This document shows, piece after piece, positions 41,755-49,978 of a stretch of 64,000 nt of DNA. Under the pieces are notes generated by a model. It was given only the letters and a program-made list of their open reading frames with translations, searched no databases and was not told the origin of the DNA. The position numbers and the translations under genes are program-made. This stretch comes from Antrihabitans cavernicola (GTDB lineage: Bacteria > Actinomycetota > Actinomycetes > Mycobacteriales > Mycobacteriaceae). Where the stretch lies: assembly GCF_008297975.1 (NCBI RefSeq), contig NZ_VLNY01000011.1, forward strand, positions 91,186 to 155,185. Direction: 5' to 3'. Position 1 is the stretch's first letter. Every line of letters starts with the position of its first letter.

Positions 41755-41935
41755 CCAATCAATTCGCCGACCGAGTTAGCTGACGGGTTCGGACTGGGAA
41801 GTGCAGTCCTACCCCTTTCAGGCCGCAAGCGACCCTCAAAGGGGATTCACCCCAACGAAACTGGGTTCCCGGTTCGGTTCTCCGAGGAGTTCCGATTAGG
41901 CGATGCCACGTGATGCCGAACCGGGTGGATCGGCA
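41755..41935 (-). ncRNA. c-di-AMP riboswitch (ydaO/yuaA type) before the NlpC/P60 gene
   Basis: On the reverse strand the leader contains GTTGGGGTGAATCCCC, then a GGCCTGAAAGGGG stem, and the conserved 3' block GTCCGAACCCGTCAGCTAAC followed by TCGGTCGGCGAAT, the diagnostic pattern of the ydaO aptamer. It ends about 25 bases before the ribosome site GAAGGAGA. Limits are estimated. It is the second such element in the window, both ahead of secreted wall hydrolases. Confidence 0.9.
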
Positions 41936-42052
41936 GCTGTTCACTAGGTCACAGGAAGGTTACGGAGTTCTCAGGCCCATGTCCAGCCGAACCGCCCACT
42001 TCGTGTCGCATTCCTCGTTGCACCCTCAAATCTCCAGAACTATATTCGGTTC

Positions 42053-42631
42053 ATGCAGGTTCGAGATCGGTTGATTCTCGCGGCGGAGCAGCAGTTTGCC
42101 GACAAGGGAGCGCTCGACGCGCGCCTGTCCGACATTCGCGGCGAGGTCGGTGTCAGCGTCGGCGCGCTCTATCACCATTTCCCCGACAAAACAGCGCTCT
42201 ACCACGGTGTTTGGGACCACGCGCTGACCGATTACCAGGTCGCGTTCTGGGCCGCCGTTCGCGATCACGAGACTGCCGAAGGGGGCATAAGAGCAGGCGT
42301 CGAGGCGCACCTTCAGTGGGTGACCGACCACCCCGCACGGGCCACGATCCTGACCGGAACACGTCCCAAAAATTCGTTACACGGCGATTCGGACAATCGC
42401 GACTTCTTCCGAAAAGTGGTCACGTTTTGGCGTACACACGCCGCTTACGGGTCACTACGAGGTCTCGATTTCGACATCGCCTACACACTGTGGCTCGGAC
42501 CCGCACAGGAATACTCGCGGCTCTGGCTGGCGGGCGCCGTCGAGAAGCCACCGTCCGCAGTCGCCCCTGCGCTCGCAGACGCTGCGTGGCGAGCGGTTCA
42601 ACGGCCCCGCCGACGAGGAGGTCTTCGATGA
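42053..42631 (+). CDS. TetR family transcriptional regulator
   Basis: A 192-residue TetR regulator. The helix-turn-helix covers residues 6-55 (RLILAAEQQFADKGALDARLSDIRGEVGVSVGALYHHFPDK). The stop overlaps the following thioesterase start as ATGA, so the two are translated together and the regulator may control its own small operon of thioesterase and acyl-CoA genes. The C-terminal domain is normal for ligand binding. The divergent NlpC riboswitch leader shares the upstream region. Confidence 0.87.
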   Translation: MQVRDRLILAAEQQFADKGALDARLSDIRGEVGVSVGALYHHFPDKTALYHGVWDHALTDYQVAFWAAVRDHETAEGGIRAGVEAHLQWVTDHPARATILTGTRPKNSLHGDSDNRDFFRKVVTFWRTHAAYGSLRGLDFDIAYTLWLGPAQEYSRLWLAGAVEKPPSAVAPALADAAWRAVQRPRRRGGLR

Positions 42632-43044
42632 CTCTCACGCTCGCCCAGGCCGCCGCAGTGCTTGCGGCACAGCCGTTCAGCTCGCTGATCGGGGCGCGAA
42701 TCACCGCGTTCGACTCCGGTAGCGCCACCCTGGAGATTCCGATCCGCGACGAACTGCGTCAACAGTTCGGACTGGTCCACGGCGGTGTCCTCGCCTACGC
42801 AGCAGACAACGCCTTGACCTTCGCGGGCGGCTCGATACTCGGACCTAACGTCCTGACGGCCGGATTCACCATCACCTACCTCCGCGCGGCCGACGGCGAG
42901 CGGTTGCGTGCCGAAGCGACCGTGACGACGGCAACGGCACGTCAGGCGCTCTGCCGCTGCGAGATCTATTCCGAAGCGCAGGGCCGCGACCCGATCCTGT
43001 GCGCGGCGGCGCAGGGTACGACGCGACTGGTGCAGCCGTCGTAA
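42628..43044 (+). CDS. PaaI-type hot-dog thioesterase
   Basis: A 138-residue hot-dog protein of the PaaI/YigI thioesterase group. LVHGGVLAYAADNALTFAGG holds the catalytic region (His-Gly-Gly then Asp), and VTAGFTITYLRAADGERLRAEA is the second family block. It should hydrolyse acyl-CoAs. Its ATG overlaps the TetR stop. The next gene is another hot-dog thioesterase and then an acyl-CoA synthetase, so this is a small acyl-CoA turnover cluster. Confidence 0.88.
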   Translation: MTLTLAQAAAVLAAQPFSSLIGARITAFDSGSATLEIPIRDELRQQFGLVHGGVLAYAADNALTFAGGSILGPNVLTAGFTITYLRAADGERLRAEATVTTATARQALCRCEIYSEAQGRDPILCAAAQGTTRLVQPS

Positions 43045-43093
43045 AGTTTGTATGGACAGGTATCACCGACGGGGCAGCGCAAGGAGCCGAAAG

Positions 43094-43879
43094 GTGTCAC
43101 ACGCAGCAGAGCCGTACGCACAGCAGCTTGCCCCTCTGACCGCCGACAATCCGACGTTCGCGGCGGCATGGCCGGTCCGTGCAGGTGATGTGGATCCGGA
43201 CAACCGGCTGAGGTTGGACGGCGTCGCCAGATATCTACAGGACATCGCGTGGGAAAACCTGCAGGCGACGTTTTTCAAGGACACCGATCCGATGTGGATC
43301 GTGCGGCGAACCGTGATCGATGTCGTCTCGCCCATCGTCTGGCCCGACACAGTGGAGCTGCATCGGTGGTGCTCGGCGATGTCGACCCGGTGGACCGACA
43401 TGCGGGTGCGGATGACGAGCGCCAACGGCGGCCTCGTCGAAACCATGGGCTTCTGGATCAACATCAGCGCATCCACAGGAATGCCGACGCGCATCAGCGA
43501 CAAGGCACTCGCGTATCTGTCCGAGAGCACCAACGAGCAGCGGCTGCGCTGGCGGCCCTGGCTCACCGAACCCGGGCCGCCGGAATCGGAGTCGGACAAG
43601 GCCTTCCATCTGCGTGCCACCGATATCGACCAGTACAACCACGTGAACAACGCCGCCTACTGGCACGCCGTCGAGGAGCAGTTGGTCGATCTGCCCAAGT
43701 TGGTGGCCGTTCCCCACCGCGCGACCATCGAGTACATATCCCCTGTTTTGGCCAACGAGCACGTGATGGTGCGTGGCCGCTTCGACGACACGGAGATTCC
43801 GACGCTCAAGCTGTGGTTCGTCGTCGACGGCGAAGTGCGGACCGCTGTGCGGGTGCATCAGCTCGATCCGAGCGAATAG
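43094..43879 (+). CDS. Acyl-ACP thioesterase-like double hot-dog protein
   Basis: A 261-residue protein with two hot-dog repeats, similar to plant FatA/B-type acyl-ACP thioesterases and their mycobacterial relatives (Rv2001-like). GTG 43094 is preferred because AAGGAG lies eight bases before it; an ATG at 43052 lacks a site. Motifs: RLDGVARYLQDIAWENLQ in repeat 1, and TDIDQYNHVNNAAYWHAVEE in repeat 2, carrying the Asn/His catalytic pair. It likely releases free fatty acid or hydrolyses an aryl- or acyl-CoA. Located 50 bases after the PaaI gene. Confidence 0.85.
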   Translation: MSHAAEPYAQQLAPLTADNPTFAAAWPVRAGDVDPDNRLRLDGVARYLQDIAWENLQATFFKDTDPMWIVRRTVIDVVSPIVWPDTVELHRWCSAMSTRWTDMRVRMTSANGGLVETMGFWINISASTGMPTRISDKALAYLSESTNEQRLRWRPWLTEPGPPESESDKAFHLRATDIDQYNHVNNAAYWHAVEEQLVDLPKLVAVPHRATIEYISPVLANEHVMVRGRFDDTEIPTLKLWFVVDGEVRTAVRVHQLDPSE

Positions 43880-43955
43880 CTACCCAGGCCCGCACCGCTG
43901 ACCGACACGTTCGACGGATTAGAGTGAAGTCATCTGTCTGTATCGGAGATGAGCC

Positions 43956-45491
43956 GTGAGACTGAGCGACATTGCCGGCAACGACCCGGACAAATTGGCG
44001 ATCGTGATGGCCGACGGAAGTCGCGCCGTCACGTTCGCCGAACTCGACGCACGAACGCGGCGCCTTGCAGATTTTTTCGCGGCGCGAGGTCTCCGCCGGG
44101 CCGATCACATCGCCATCCTGATGGGCAATCGACCCGAGTTCCTAGAAGTATGTCTGGCCGCACAGCGCAGCGGGCTGTACTACACACCGGTCAACTGGCA
44201 CCTCACCGAAGGCGAGGCCGCGTACGTCACCGACGACTGCGGCGCACAGGTTTTCGTGATCGGCGACGACAACGCCGAGATCGGACGACGCGTGCTCGCG
44301 AAATGTCCGACGGTCGCGACGGCGTTGGCGGCCGGCGGCGAGGTGCCCGACTTCTCGTCGTACGACGACGTCGTTGCCGCGGACCGCTCCGGTGGCAGCC
44401 ACGAAGCGCTGGAGGGCTTCTACTTCTTCTACTCGTCCGGGACAACGGGCAGGCCGAAGGGCATCAAGCCCACACATTCGTTCCCGCCGTACGGAAACGG
44501 TATGCCTATCGAGGTGGCGCTCCACCACGGATTCGGCGTCACCGCGGATTCCGTCTACCTATGCCCAGCACCGCTGTATCACGCTGCGCCCCTTGGCTGG
44601 TCGCTCGGCGTGCAGCGGATCGGCGGCACGGTTGTCATCATGGAATCGTTCGATCCCGTTGCCTGCCTGGTGGCGATCGAGCGGCACCGCATCACGCATG
44701 CGCAGTTCGTGCCGACAATGTTCGTGCGGATGCTCGAGCTGCCTGCCGGGGTGCGCGCCCGATACGACCTGTCGAGCCTTCGCGTCGTCGTTCATGCCGG
44801 TGCGCCGTGCCCGGTTCCGGTGAAGCGGCAAATGATCGACTGGCTCGGCCCGGTGTTGATGGAGTACTACGCGGGAAGCGAGGGCGGTGGCATGACCGCC
44901 ATCAATTCTGCCGACTGGCTTGCCCATCCTGGTTCGGTGGGCAAGCCCAGCGTCGGAACCCTGCACATCGTCGACGATGACGGCAACGAACTGCCTGCAG
45001 GCGAGACCGGCAACGTCTACTTCGGCGACACCGAGATGTTCACCTATCACAACGATCCGGAGAAGACGGCTGCGGCACGAAATGCCAAGGGCTGGCAGAC
45101 ATTGGGCGATCTGGGTTACGTCGATGCGGACGGATACCTGTACTTGTCGGATCGCCGCAGCGATCTGATCATCTCGGGTGGCGTGAACATCTATCCGCAA
45201 GAAATCGAGAGCGCGCTGATCATGCATCCCGACGTTGCGGACATCGCGGTGATCGGGGTCGATGACGACGAGATGGGCCAGTCGGTGCACGCGGTCGTCC
45301 AGCCGCATGAAGGCGTCACCGGTGACGACGAATTGGCCGAAGCCCTACTGGCGCATTGCCGCTCGCAGCTCGCGGGATACAAATGCCCGCGTGCGCTGAC
45401 GTTCATGGCCGAACTGCCCCGCACTCCAGCGGGCAAACTGCTCCGCCGGAGAGTGCGGGAATCGATCAGCTCTGCTCGAGCTTTGCCTTGA
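43956..45491 (+). CDS. Acyl-CoA synthetase (FadD4-like)
   Basis: A 511-residue AMP-forming ligase, GTG start. The P-loop is FYSSGTTGRPKG near residue 160. EYYAGSEGG near 305, GDLGYVDADGYLYLSDRRSDLIISGGVNIYPQEIE near 390-425, and PRTPAGKLLRR with the catalytic Lys near the end complete the set. It activates a carboxylic acid as its CoA thioester. The pattern is close to FadD4-type enzymes. It follows two thioesterase genes, which together suggest turnover of a specific acyl-CoA pool. Confidence 0.92.
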   Translation: MRLSDIAGNDPDKLAIVMADGSRAVTFAELDARTRRLADFFAARGLRRADHIAILMGNRPEFLEVCLAAQRSGLYYTPVNWHLTEGEAAYVTDDCGAQVFVIGDDNAEIGRRVLAKCPTVATALAAGGEVPDFSSYDDVVAADRSGGSHEALEGFYFFYSSGTTGRPKGIKPTHSFPPYGNGMPIEVALHHGFGVTADSVYLCPAPLYHAAPLGWSLGVQRIGGTVVIMESFDPVACLVAIERHRITHAQFVPTMFVRMLELPAGVRARYDLSSLRVVVHAGAPCPVPVKRQMIDWLGPVLMEYYAGSEGGGMTAINSADWLAHPGSVGKPSVGTLHIVDDDGNELPAGETGNVYFGDTEMFTYHNDPEKTAAARNAKGWQTLGDLGYVDADGYLYLSDRRSDLIISGGVNIYPQEIESALIMHPDVADIAVIGVDDDEMGQSVHAVVQPHEGVTGDDELAEALLAHCRSQLAGYKCPRALTFMAELPRTPAGKLLRRRVRESISSARALP

Positions 45492-45547
45492 CGCCCCCTC
45501 GTCAGTCGGTAGCGGATGTATCCACCTGCGCGGCCTAGGGTTGGGCG

Positions 45548-46099
45548 GTGCTGCACGCGATGGACCCGATCACCTGGAACCCTCGACGAATTGCCATCGG
45601 CGGTGTAACCGGGGTGGGCAAGACAACGATGGCTCGGCGCATCGCCGCGATACTCGAACTGCCCTTCACAGAACTGGACTCGCTCTACCACGGACCCGAC
45701 TGGACTGCGCGAAGCTCGTTCGAGTCAGACGTCGACGCCATCACCAGCGGTTCATCTTGGGTGACCGAATGGCAGTACCGCGTGGTTCGCCCCATGATCC
45801 TCACGCGCGCAGACACTCTCGTGTGGCTCGATCTCCCGACGAGCGTCTCCCTTGCGCGCCTCGCTCGTCGCACACTGATCAGACGAGTTCGCCGACAGGA
45901 GATCTGGAACGGCAACAAGGAGCCGAAGCTACGGACCATCTTCACCGATCCCGATCACATCCTGCGATGGGGCTATCGCACGCGAAACGACGTGCGGAAG
46001 ATGATGCCCGATGTCGAGGCGAACTACCAATCTCTGCAGATCGTGCACCTGCGCTCGGCACGCGAGGTCGAGCAGTGGCTGGAGCAGCTCAGCGCCTAA
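45548..46099 (+). CDS. P-loop kinase-like protein (adenylate kinase/FlaR-type)
   Basis: A 183-residue P-loop protein, GTG start (ATG four codons later is possible). Walker A is GGVTGVGKTTMA near residue 18, and VWLDLPTSVSLARLARR near 100 resembles the lid region of adenylate kinase-related topology-modulation proteins. Substrate is unknown; family members are often annotated as AAA family ATPase or FlaR-like. It sits alone between the acyl-CoA synthetase and the HNH gene. Confidence 0.82.
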   Translation: MLHAMDPITWNPRRIAIGGVTGVGKTTMARRIAAILELPFTELDSLYHGPDWTARSSFESDVDAITSGSSWVTEWQYRVVRPMILTRADTLVWLDLPTSVSLARLARRTLIRRVRRQEIWNGNKEPKLRTIFTDPDHILRWGYRTRNDVRKMMPDVEANYQSLQIVHLRSAREVEQWLEQLSA

Positions 46100-46159
46100 T
46101 CCCAACTGCCCCAAAAGTTTCAGGAGTTTCTTGTCGGTGGCTCTCGATACAATTCGGGC

Positions 46160-47428
46160 ATGGGGTTAGGGGAGATTCTCGAAGAGATCAGGTCGGTGAG
46201 CCGCGAGTCGTGGCAGCTGACCGACGACGCGTTGGCGTCATCACTCCTCGAGGTCTGCTCCGCCATTCATGGTCTCGAAGCGCTGCGGTACCGGTTGATC
46301 AGCGACATGAACGAGCGCGGTGCCGTCCCGTCCGGATACACCAGTGTCGCCGCCTGGTTGGCGTGCAGCACCTCTTTGAACACCCGTGAGGCGGTCCGGA
46401 TCGAACGGCGCGCGGATGCTCTGCGGAGTAGTCCGGAGGTGCAGGCAGCGTACGAAGCCGACGACATCTGCGCCGATCACGCCGCGATGATCATTTCGTT
46501 CATGGAACGACCCCCGGCCGCGATGCCTGCCGAGGCGGCACCCGCCGCCCTGAAGTTCCTCGTCGACGCCGCGAAAGATCGGGACACCCGGGTGCTGCGC
46601 GGTGCGATCGCGAAACTGAAGCAAGTCTTCGAAACCGATGATCCGCCACCCGCCGAGGATGTCGATCGCAACGAATTCTTCGCCTCCCCCACCAGCAACG
46701 GGCGGGTCGTGCTCAAGGGTGATGTCGATGCCGAAACCGGGGAAATGCTGCTCTCCGCCCTGTCGCCGTTGTCGAAACCGCGACCCGACTCCGATGCCGA
46801 ACCCGACCGACGCACCCCAGCCCAACGCCGCGCGGACGCGTTGACCGAGGTGCTGCGCCGCTACCACGATGCTGCGTGCGGGCCAGAGGAAGGCAACGAG
46901 CGCCCGCACCTGCACGTCCATATCAATGCCCAGGATCTCGTCGAAAAGCCGCCAGCGGATCGTGGCGCCTACGAGGAGATGTTCGCCGCCACCGATGTCG
47001 GCTGGATGCCCTGGATGGGGCCCCTGTCCGTCGATACGGTGCGTCGGTTGGCGTGTGACTGCACCCTGTCCCCGATTTTGTTGGACGAGAACGGCACCCC
47101 GATCGATTTGGGTCGAACTACCAAGGTGATTTCCCGAAAGTTGCGGCGGGCGTTGGTTGCTCGGGATCACGGCTGCGCGTTTCCGGGCTGCGGGCGGCCC
47201 CCGTCGTGGTGCGACGGGCATCATGTCAAGCATTGGGCGGATGGCGGACCGACGGATTTGGATAATCTGGTCCTGCTCTGCCGGTTTCATCACCGGATGA
47301 TTCATCACAGCGGCTGGGACGTGATCATCGGCGACGACCGGCACCCCTGGTTCATCCCACCCGTGCAACGCGACCGATTCCGAGAACCCATACCCGCCAA
47401 CAACCGCGGGACACCCGTCCGCGTCTGA
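46160..47428 (+). CDS. DUF222/13E12-family HNH endonuclease protein
   Basis: A 422-residue member of the DUF222 (13E12 repeat) family, very common and multi-copy in mycolata. Residues 20-300 are the DUF222 part (SGYTSVAAWLACSTSLNTREA). The HNH motif is near residues 340-375: CAFPGCGRPPSWCDGHHVKHW then DNLVLLCRFHHRMIH, with zinc Cys pairs and catalytic His. Such proteins are often linked to mobile or repeated elements, but no transposase, terminase or repeats flank this copy. Function is unproven. Confidence 0.9.
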   Translation: MGLGEILEEIRSVSRESWQLTDDALASSLLEVCSAIHGLEALRYRLISDMNERGAVPSGYTSVAAWLACSTSLNTREAVRIERRADALRSSPEVQAAYEADDICADHAAMIISFMERPPAAMPAEAAPAALKFLVDAAKDRDTRVLRGAIAKLKQVFETDDPPPAEDVDRNEFFASPTSNGRVVLKGDVDAETGEMLLSALSPLSKPRPDSDAEPDRRTPAQRRADALTEVLRRYHDAACGPEEGNERPHLHVHINAQDLVEKPPADRGAYEEMFAATDVGWMPWMGPLSVDTVRRLACDCTLSPILLDENGTPIDLGRTTKVISRKLRRALVARDHGCAFPGCGRPPSWCDGHHVKHWADGGPTDLDNLVLLCRFHHRMIHHSGWDVIIGDDRHPWFIPPVQRDRFREPIPANNRGTPVRV

Positions 47429-47472
47429 CAACTACACACAACGTTGAACGCCAGTGCGGTTAATCTGGGCAT

Positions 47473-48447
47473 ATGGCAGCGTCGCGCAGCAAGTCGCCTG
47501 CAATCGAACTCGAGGTCGGCGAGCGGATCGTTCGCGTATCCAACCCCGATCGCGTCTACTTCCCTGCCAGCGGCGCGACAAAGCGCGACCTGGTGGAGTA
47601 CTACCTCTCCGTGGGCGACGGGATCATCCGAGCTCTACGCGACCGCCCATGCATGATGCACCGTTTTCCCGAGGGATTGAGCGGCGACAAGGTGCACCAA
47701 AAGCGCGTGCCGCACGGTGCGCCGGACTGGTTGGAGACTGTCCGCGTGCACTTTCCGCGCTACAACCGCAACGCCGACGAACTCTGCGTCACGGAACTCG
47801 CGAGCGTGATCTGGGCCGTCCAGATGTCCACCGTCGAGTTCCATCCCTGGAACTCGCGCCGCGCCGACACCGAGAAGCCCGACGAGTGGCGCATCGATCT
47901 AGACCCGGGCGACAACTGCGACTACGACACCGTCCGCCGCGTGGCACACGTCGCACACGAGGTGCTCGACCAGCTGGGTGCCATCGGCTGGCCGAAAACC
48001 TCTGGTGGGTCCGGCATTCACATCTACCTGCGCATCGCCCCCGAGTACGGCTTCACCGACGTTCGTCGAGCGGCATTGGCATTCGCACGGGAGGTGGAGC
48101 GCCGCACGCCCGATGACGTGACCACCACGTGGTGGCGCAAAGATCGCGATCCGGCAAAGGTTTTCGTCGACTACAACCAGAACGCCCGCGATCACACCAT
48201 CGCGAGCGCGTACTCGGTTCGCGGCGTACCCGAAGCCACGGTATCGACCCCGATTCGCTGGGACGAAATCGACAACGTACTACCGAAAGACTTCACCATC
48301 GCCACCGTTCCCGCCCGATTCGCAGAGCTTGGCGATCTACACCAGGGCATCGACGACGCCGTGTTCGCGCTGGATCCGTTGTTGGAGTGGGCTGCTCGCG
48401 ACGAGCGCGAGGGAGCCGAGGATCCTGGCGAGGTCGATGCAAGCTAG
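47473..48447 (+). CDS. Stand-alone LigD-type polymerase/primase domain protein
   Basis: A 324-residue archaeo-eukaryotic primase-like polymerase, like the PolDom of LigD but without ligase or nuclease domains. The metal acids are in EWRIDLDPG near residue 140. GGSGIHIYLRI near 180 and KVFVDYNQNARDHTIASAYSVRG near 235 are conserved. Relatives in mycobacteria (Rv3730c, Rv0269c) are short and can fill gaps in non-homologous end joining or act in translesion synthesis. No ku or ligD is in the window. A hairpin terminator follows. Confidence 0.92.
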   Translation: MAASRSKSPAIELEVGERIVRVSNPDRVYFPASGATKRDLVEYYLSVGDGIIRALRDRPCMMHRFPEGLSGDKVHQKRVPHGAPDWLETVRVHFPRYNRNADELCVTELASVIWAVQMSTVEFHPWNSRRADTEKPDEWRIDLDPGDNCDYDTVRRVAHVAHEVLDQLGAIGWPKTSGGSGIHIYLRIAPEYGFTDVRRAALAFAREVERRTPDDVTTTWWRKDRDPAKVFVDYNQNARDHTIASAYSVRGVPEATVSTPIRWDEIDNVLPKDFTIATVPARFAELGDLHQGIDDAVFALDPLLEWAARDEREGAEDPGEVDAS

Positions 48448-48458
48448 TGCAGGACTAC

Positions 48459-48482
48459 CGGGCCCAGTACTTGCTGGGCCCG
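48459..48482. terminator. Hairpin between converging LigD-polymerase and WS/DGAT genes
   Basis: CGGGCCCAG and CTGGGCCCG pair over nine bases with a six-base loop, in the 47-base gap between the two converging stop codons. It can serve both directions. Confidence 0.7.
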
Positions 48483-48494
48483 CACGCGAGCCGA

Positions 48495-49880
48495 TTACGC
48501 AAGCTTGCGGCGGTTGCCAGTCTTTTCGAGGTCGACCAACGCGTCGACCAAACCATCGGCAACCTGACCCAGCTCCGGAACCTTCTCCGACGCCGCGACC
48601 ATGCCGAAGGTGATTCGGCCGTCGTGGCCGATGGCGGTCATGTTGATCGGGCTGTTGTGCATGGGCACCGAGACCGGGATCAACGATTCCAGGCGCGCGC
48701 CGTTGAGATAGAGCGGCTTCTTGGGACCGGGAATGTTCGAGATGACCAGGCCGAACGCTGCGGGCGTCAACGCCTTCGTGCCCAACGCGAGCGCAGCGAT
48801 CATCGGACCGTTCGCAACCACGGTCTGCAACCCCAACGCCTCGTCGGACAACGAACCGAGCTGCGTCTTACTTGCGGTGTTCGATCTGGTCACCGCTGCG
48901 AGCCGCTCCACCGGATCGGCGACGTTGGTGCCCAAATCGACTGTCACGAAACCGAATGCCGAACCCGGACGCTCGTCGTTGTCGTCGCGGATGCTCATCG
49001 GCACACCGCCGGTCAACGGCTTTGCCGGTACACCGCCATGGTTCGCGAGGTACGAGCGCAAAGCGGAACCGCACATGTAGAGCACCACATCGCCTAAGCC
49101 GACGCCATGATCGGCGGCCGCAGCCTTGAGCCGTTCGAGGTCGAACTGCTTGGACGCGATGCTCCGCTGATTGGAGATGCGACCGTGCCACACCGACTTC
49201 GGAGACTGGTACGGCACCGCCAACGGCTCACCGTCGATACTGCCGCGCACGAGCTGATACACCGTGCGACTCAGCTGGCCAGCGGCACGCGTGTGTGTGC
49301 CGACGGTTTTCGCCACTCGCGTCACCTGCGAACCGGTCTCTTCACGGGGAACGTACGCGCCGGGGCCGACGGTGAAGAGCGGCGCGCAATCGCGAGCCTC
49401 GGGGTCGGGTGAGAGCCAGCGCAGCAACCGACGCATCCCGGTGATGCCATCGACCACCGAGTGATGGATCTTGATGAAGGCGCCGAAGCGGTTGCCGGGC
49501 AGCCCTTCGATCAGATGCAATTCCCACAGCGGGCGCGACATGTCGAGCCGCTCTCCGTGCAATTGACCGACCAACTCGTTGAGCTCACGCTCGCCACCGT
49601 TGCGCGGGAGCCTGTGCAGGCGGACATGGTGGTCGACGTCGATGGACGACACGGTGCGCATCATCGGCAGCTTCGTCAGCCGGGCGTGGACCGGCGCGAG
49701 GTTGAACGGCACCGCAGGCGTTTGGCTACCGCGCATCTGTTCGCGCAGATCGGACACGAAGTCGGCACCGGCATCGTCCGGCAACGTGAACACCATCAGC
49801 AATGACGCATGCCAGGGCATCTCGTCTCGCTCCACCAACATGAACGCCGAATCCAACGGCGATACGACTTTCACTGCCAT
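48495..49880 (-). CDS. WS/DGAT-family wax ester/triacylglycerol synthase
   Basis: A 461-residue O-acyltransferase that makes wax esters or triacylglycerol from acyl-CoA. The active-site motif HHSVVDG is near residue 143, and MPWHASLLMVFTLPDDAG at the N-terminus and PLYLNGARLESLIPVSVPMHN near 400 are family blocks. Nocardiaceae carry many of these enzymes for lipid storage. It lies about 100 bases downstream of the tripartite SCP2 gene on the same strand, so co-expression is possible but not proven. Confidence 0.93.
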   Translation of the reverse strand: MAVKVVSPLDSAFMLVERDEMPWHASLLMVFTLPDDAGADFVSDLREQMRGSQTPAVPFNLAPVHARLTKLPMMRTVSSIDVDHHVRLHRLPRNGGERELNELVGQLHGERLDMSRPLWELHLIEGLPGNRFGAFIKIHHSVVDGITGMRRLLRWLSPDPEARDCAPLFTVGPGAYVPREETGSQVTRVAKTVGTHTRAAGQLSRTVYQLVRGSIDGEPLAVPYQSPKSVWHGRISNQRSIASKQFDLERLKAAAADHGVGLGDVVLYMCGSALRSYLANHGGVPAKPLTGGVPMSIRDDNDERPGSAFGFVTVDLGTNVADPVERLAAVTRSNTASKTQLGSLSDEALGLQTVVANGPMIAALALGTKALTPAAFGLVISNIPGPKKPLYLNGARLESLIPVSVPMHNSPINMTAIGHDGRITFGMVAASEKVPELGQVADGLVDALVDLEKTGNRRKLA

Positions 49881-49978
49881 GCGTCCGCTCCCTCGAGGAC
49901 TGGTGACCCGTTACGTCTCACACCCTAGCAATACTGCAACATATCTTGCGACATTGTTGCAGCAATTGCTTGGCCGAT

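Noticed and set aside
46160..47428. DUF222-HNH gene as part of a mobile element
   Set aside because: No transposase, terminase, integrase or flanking repeats are present.
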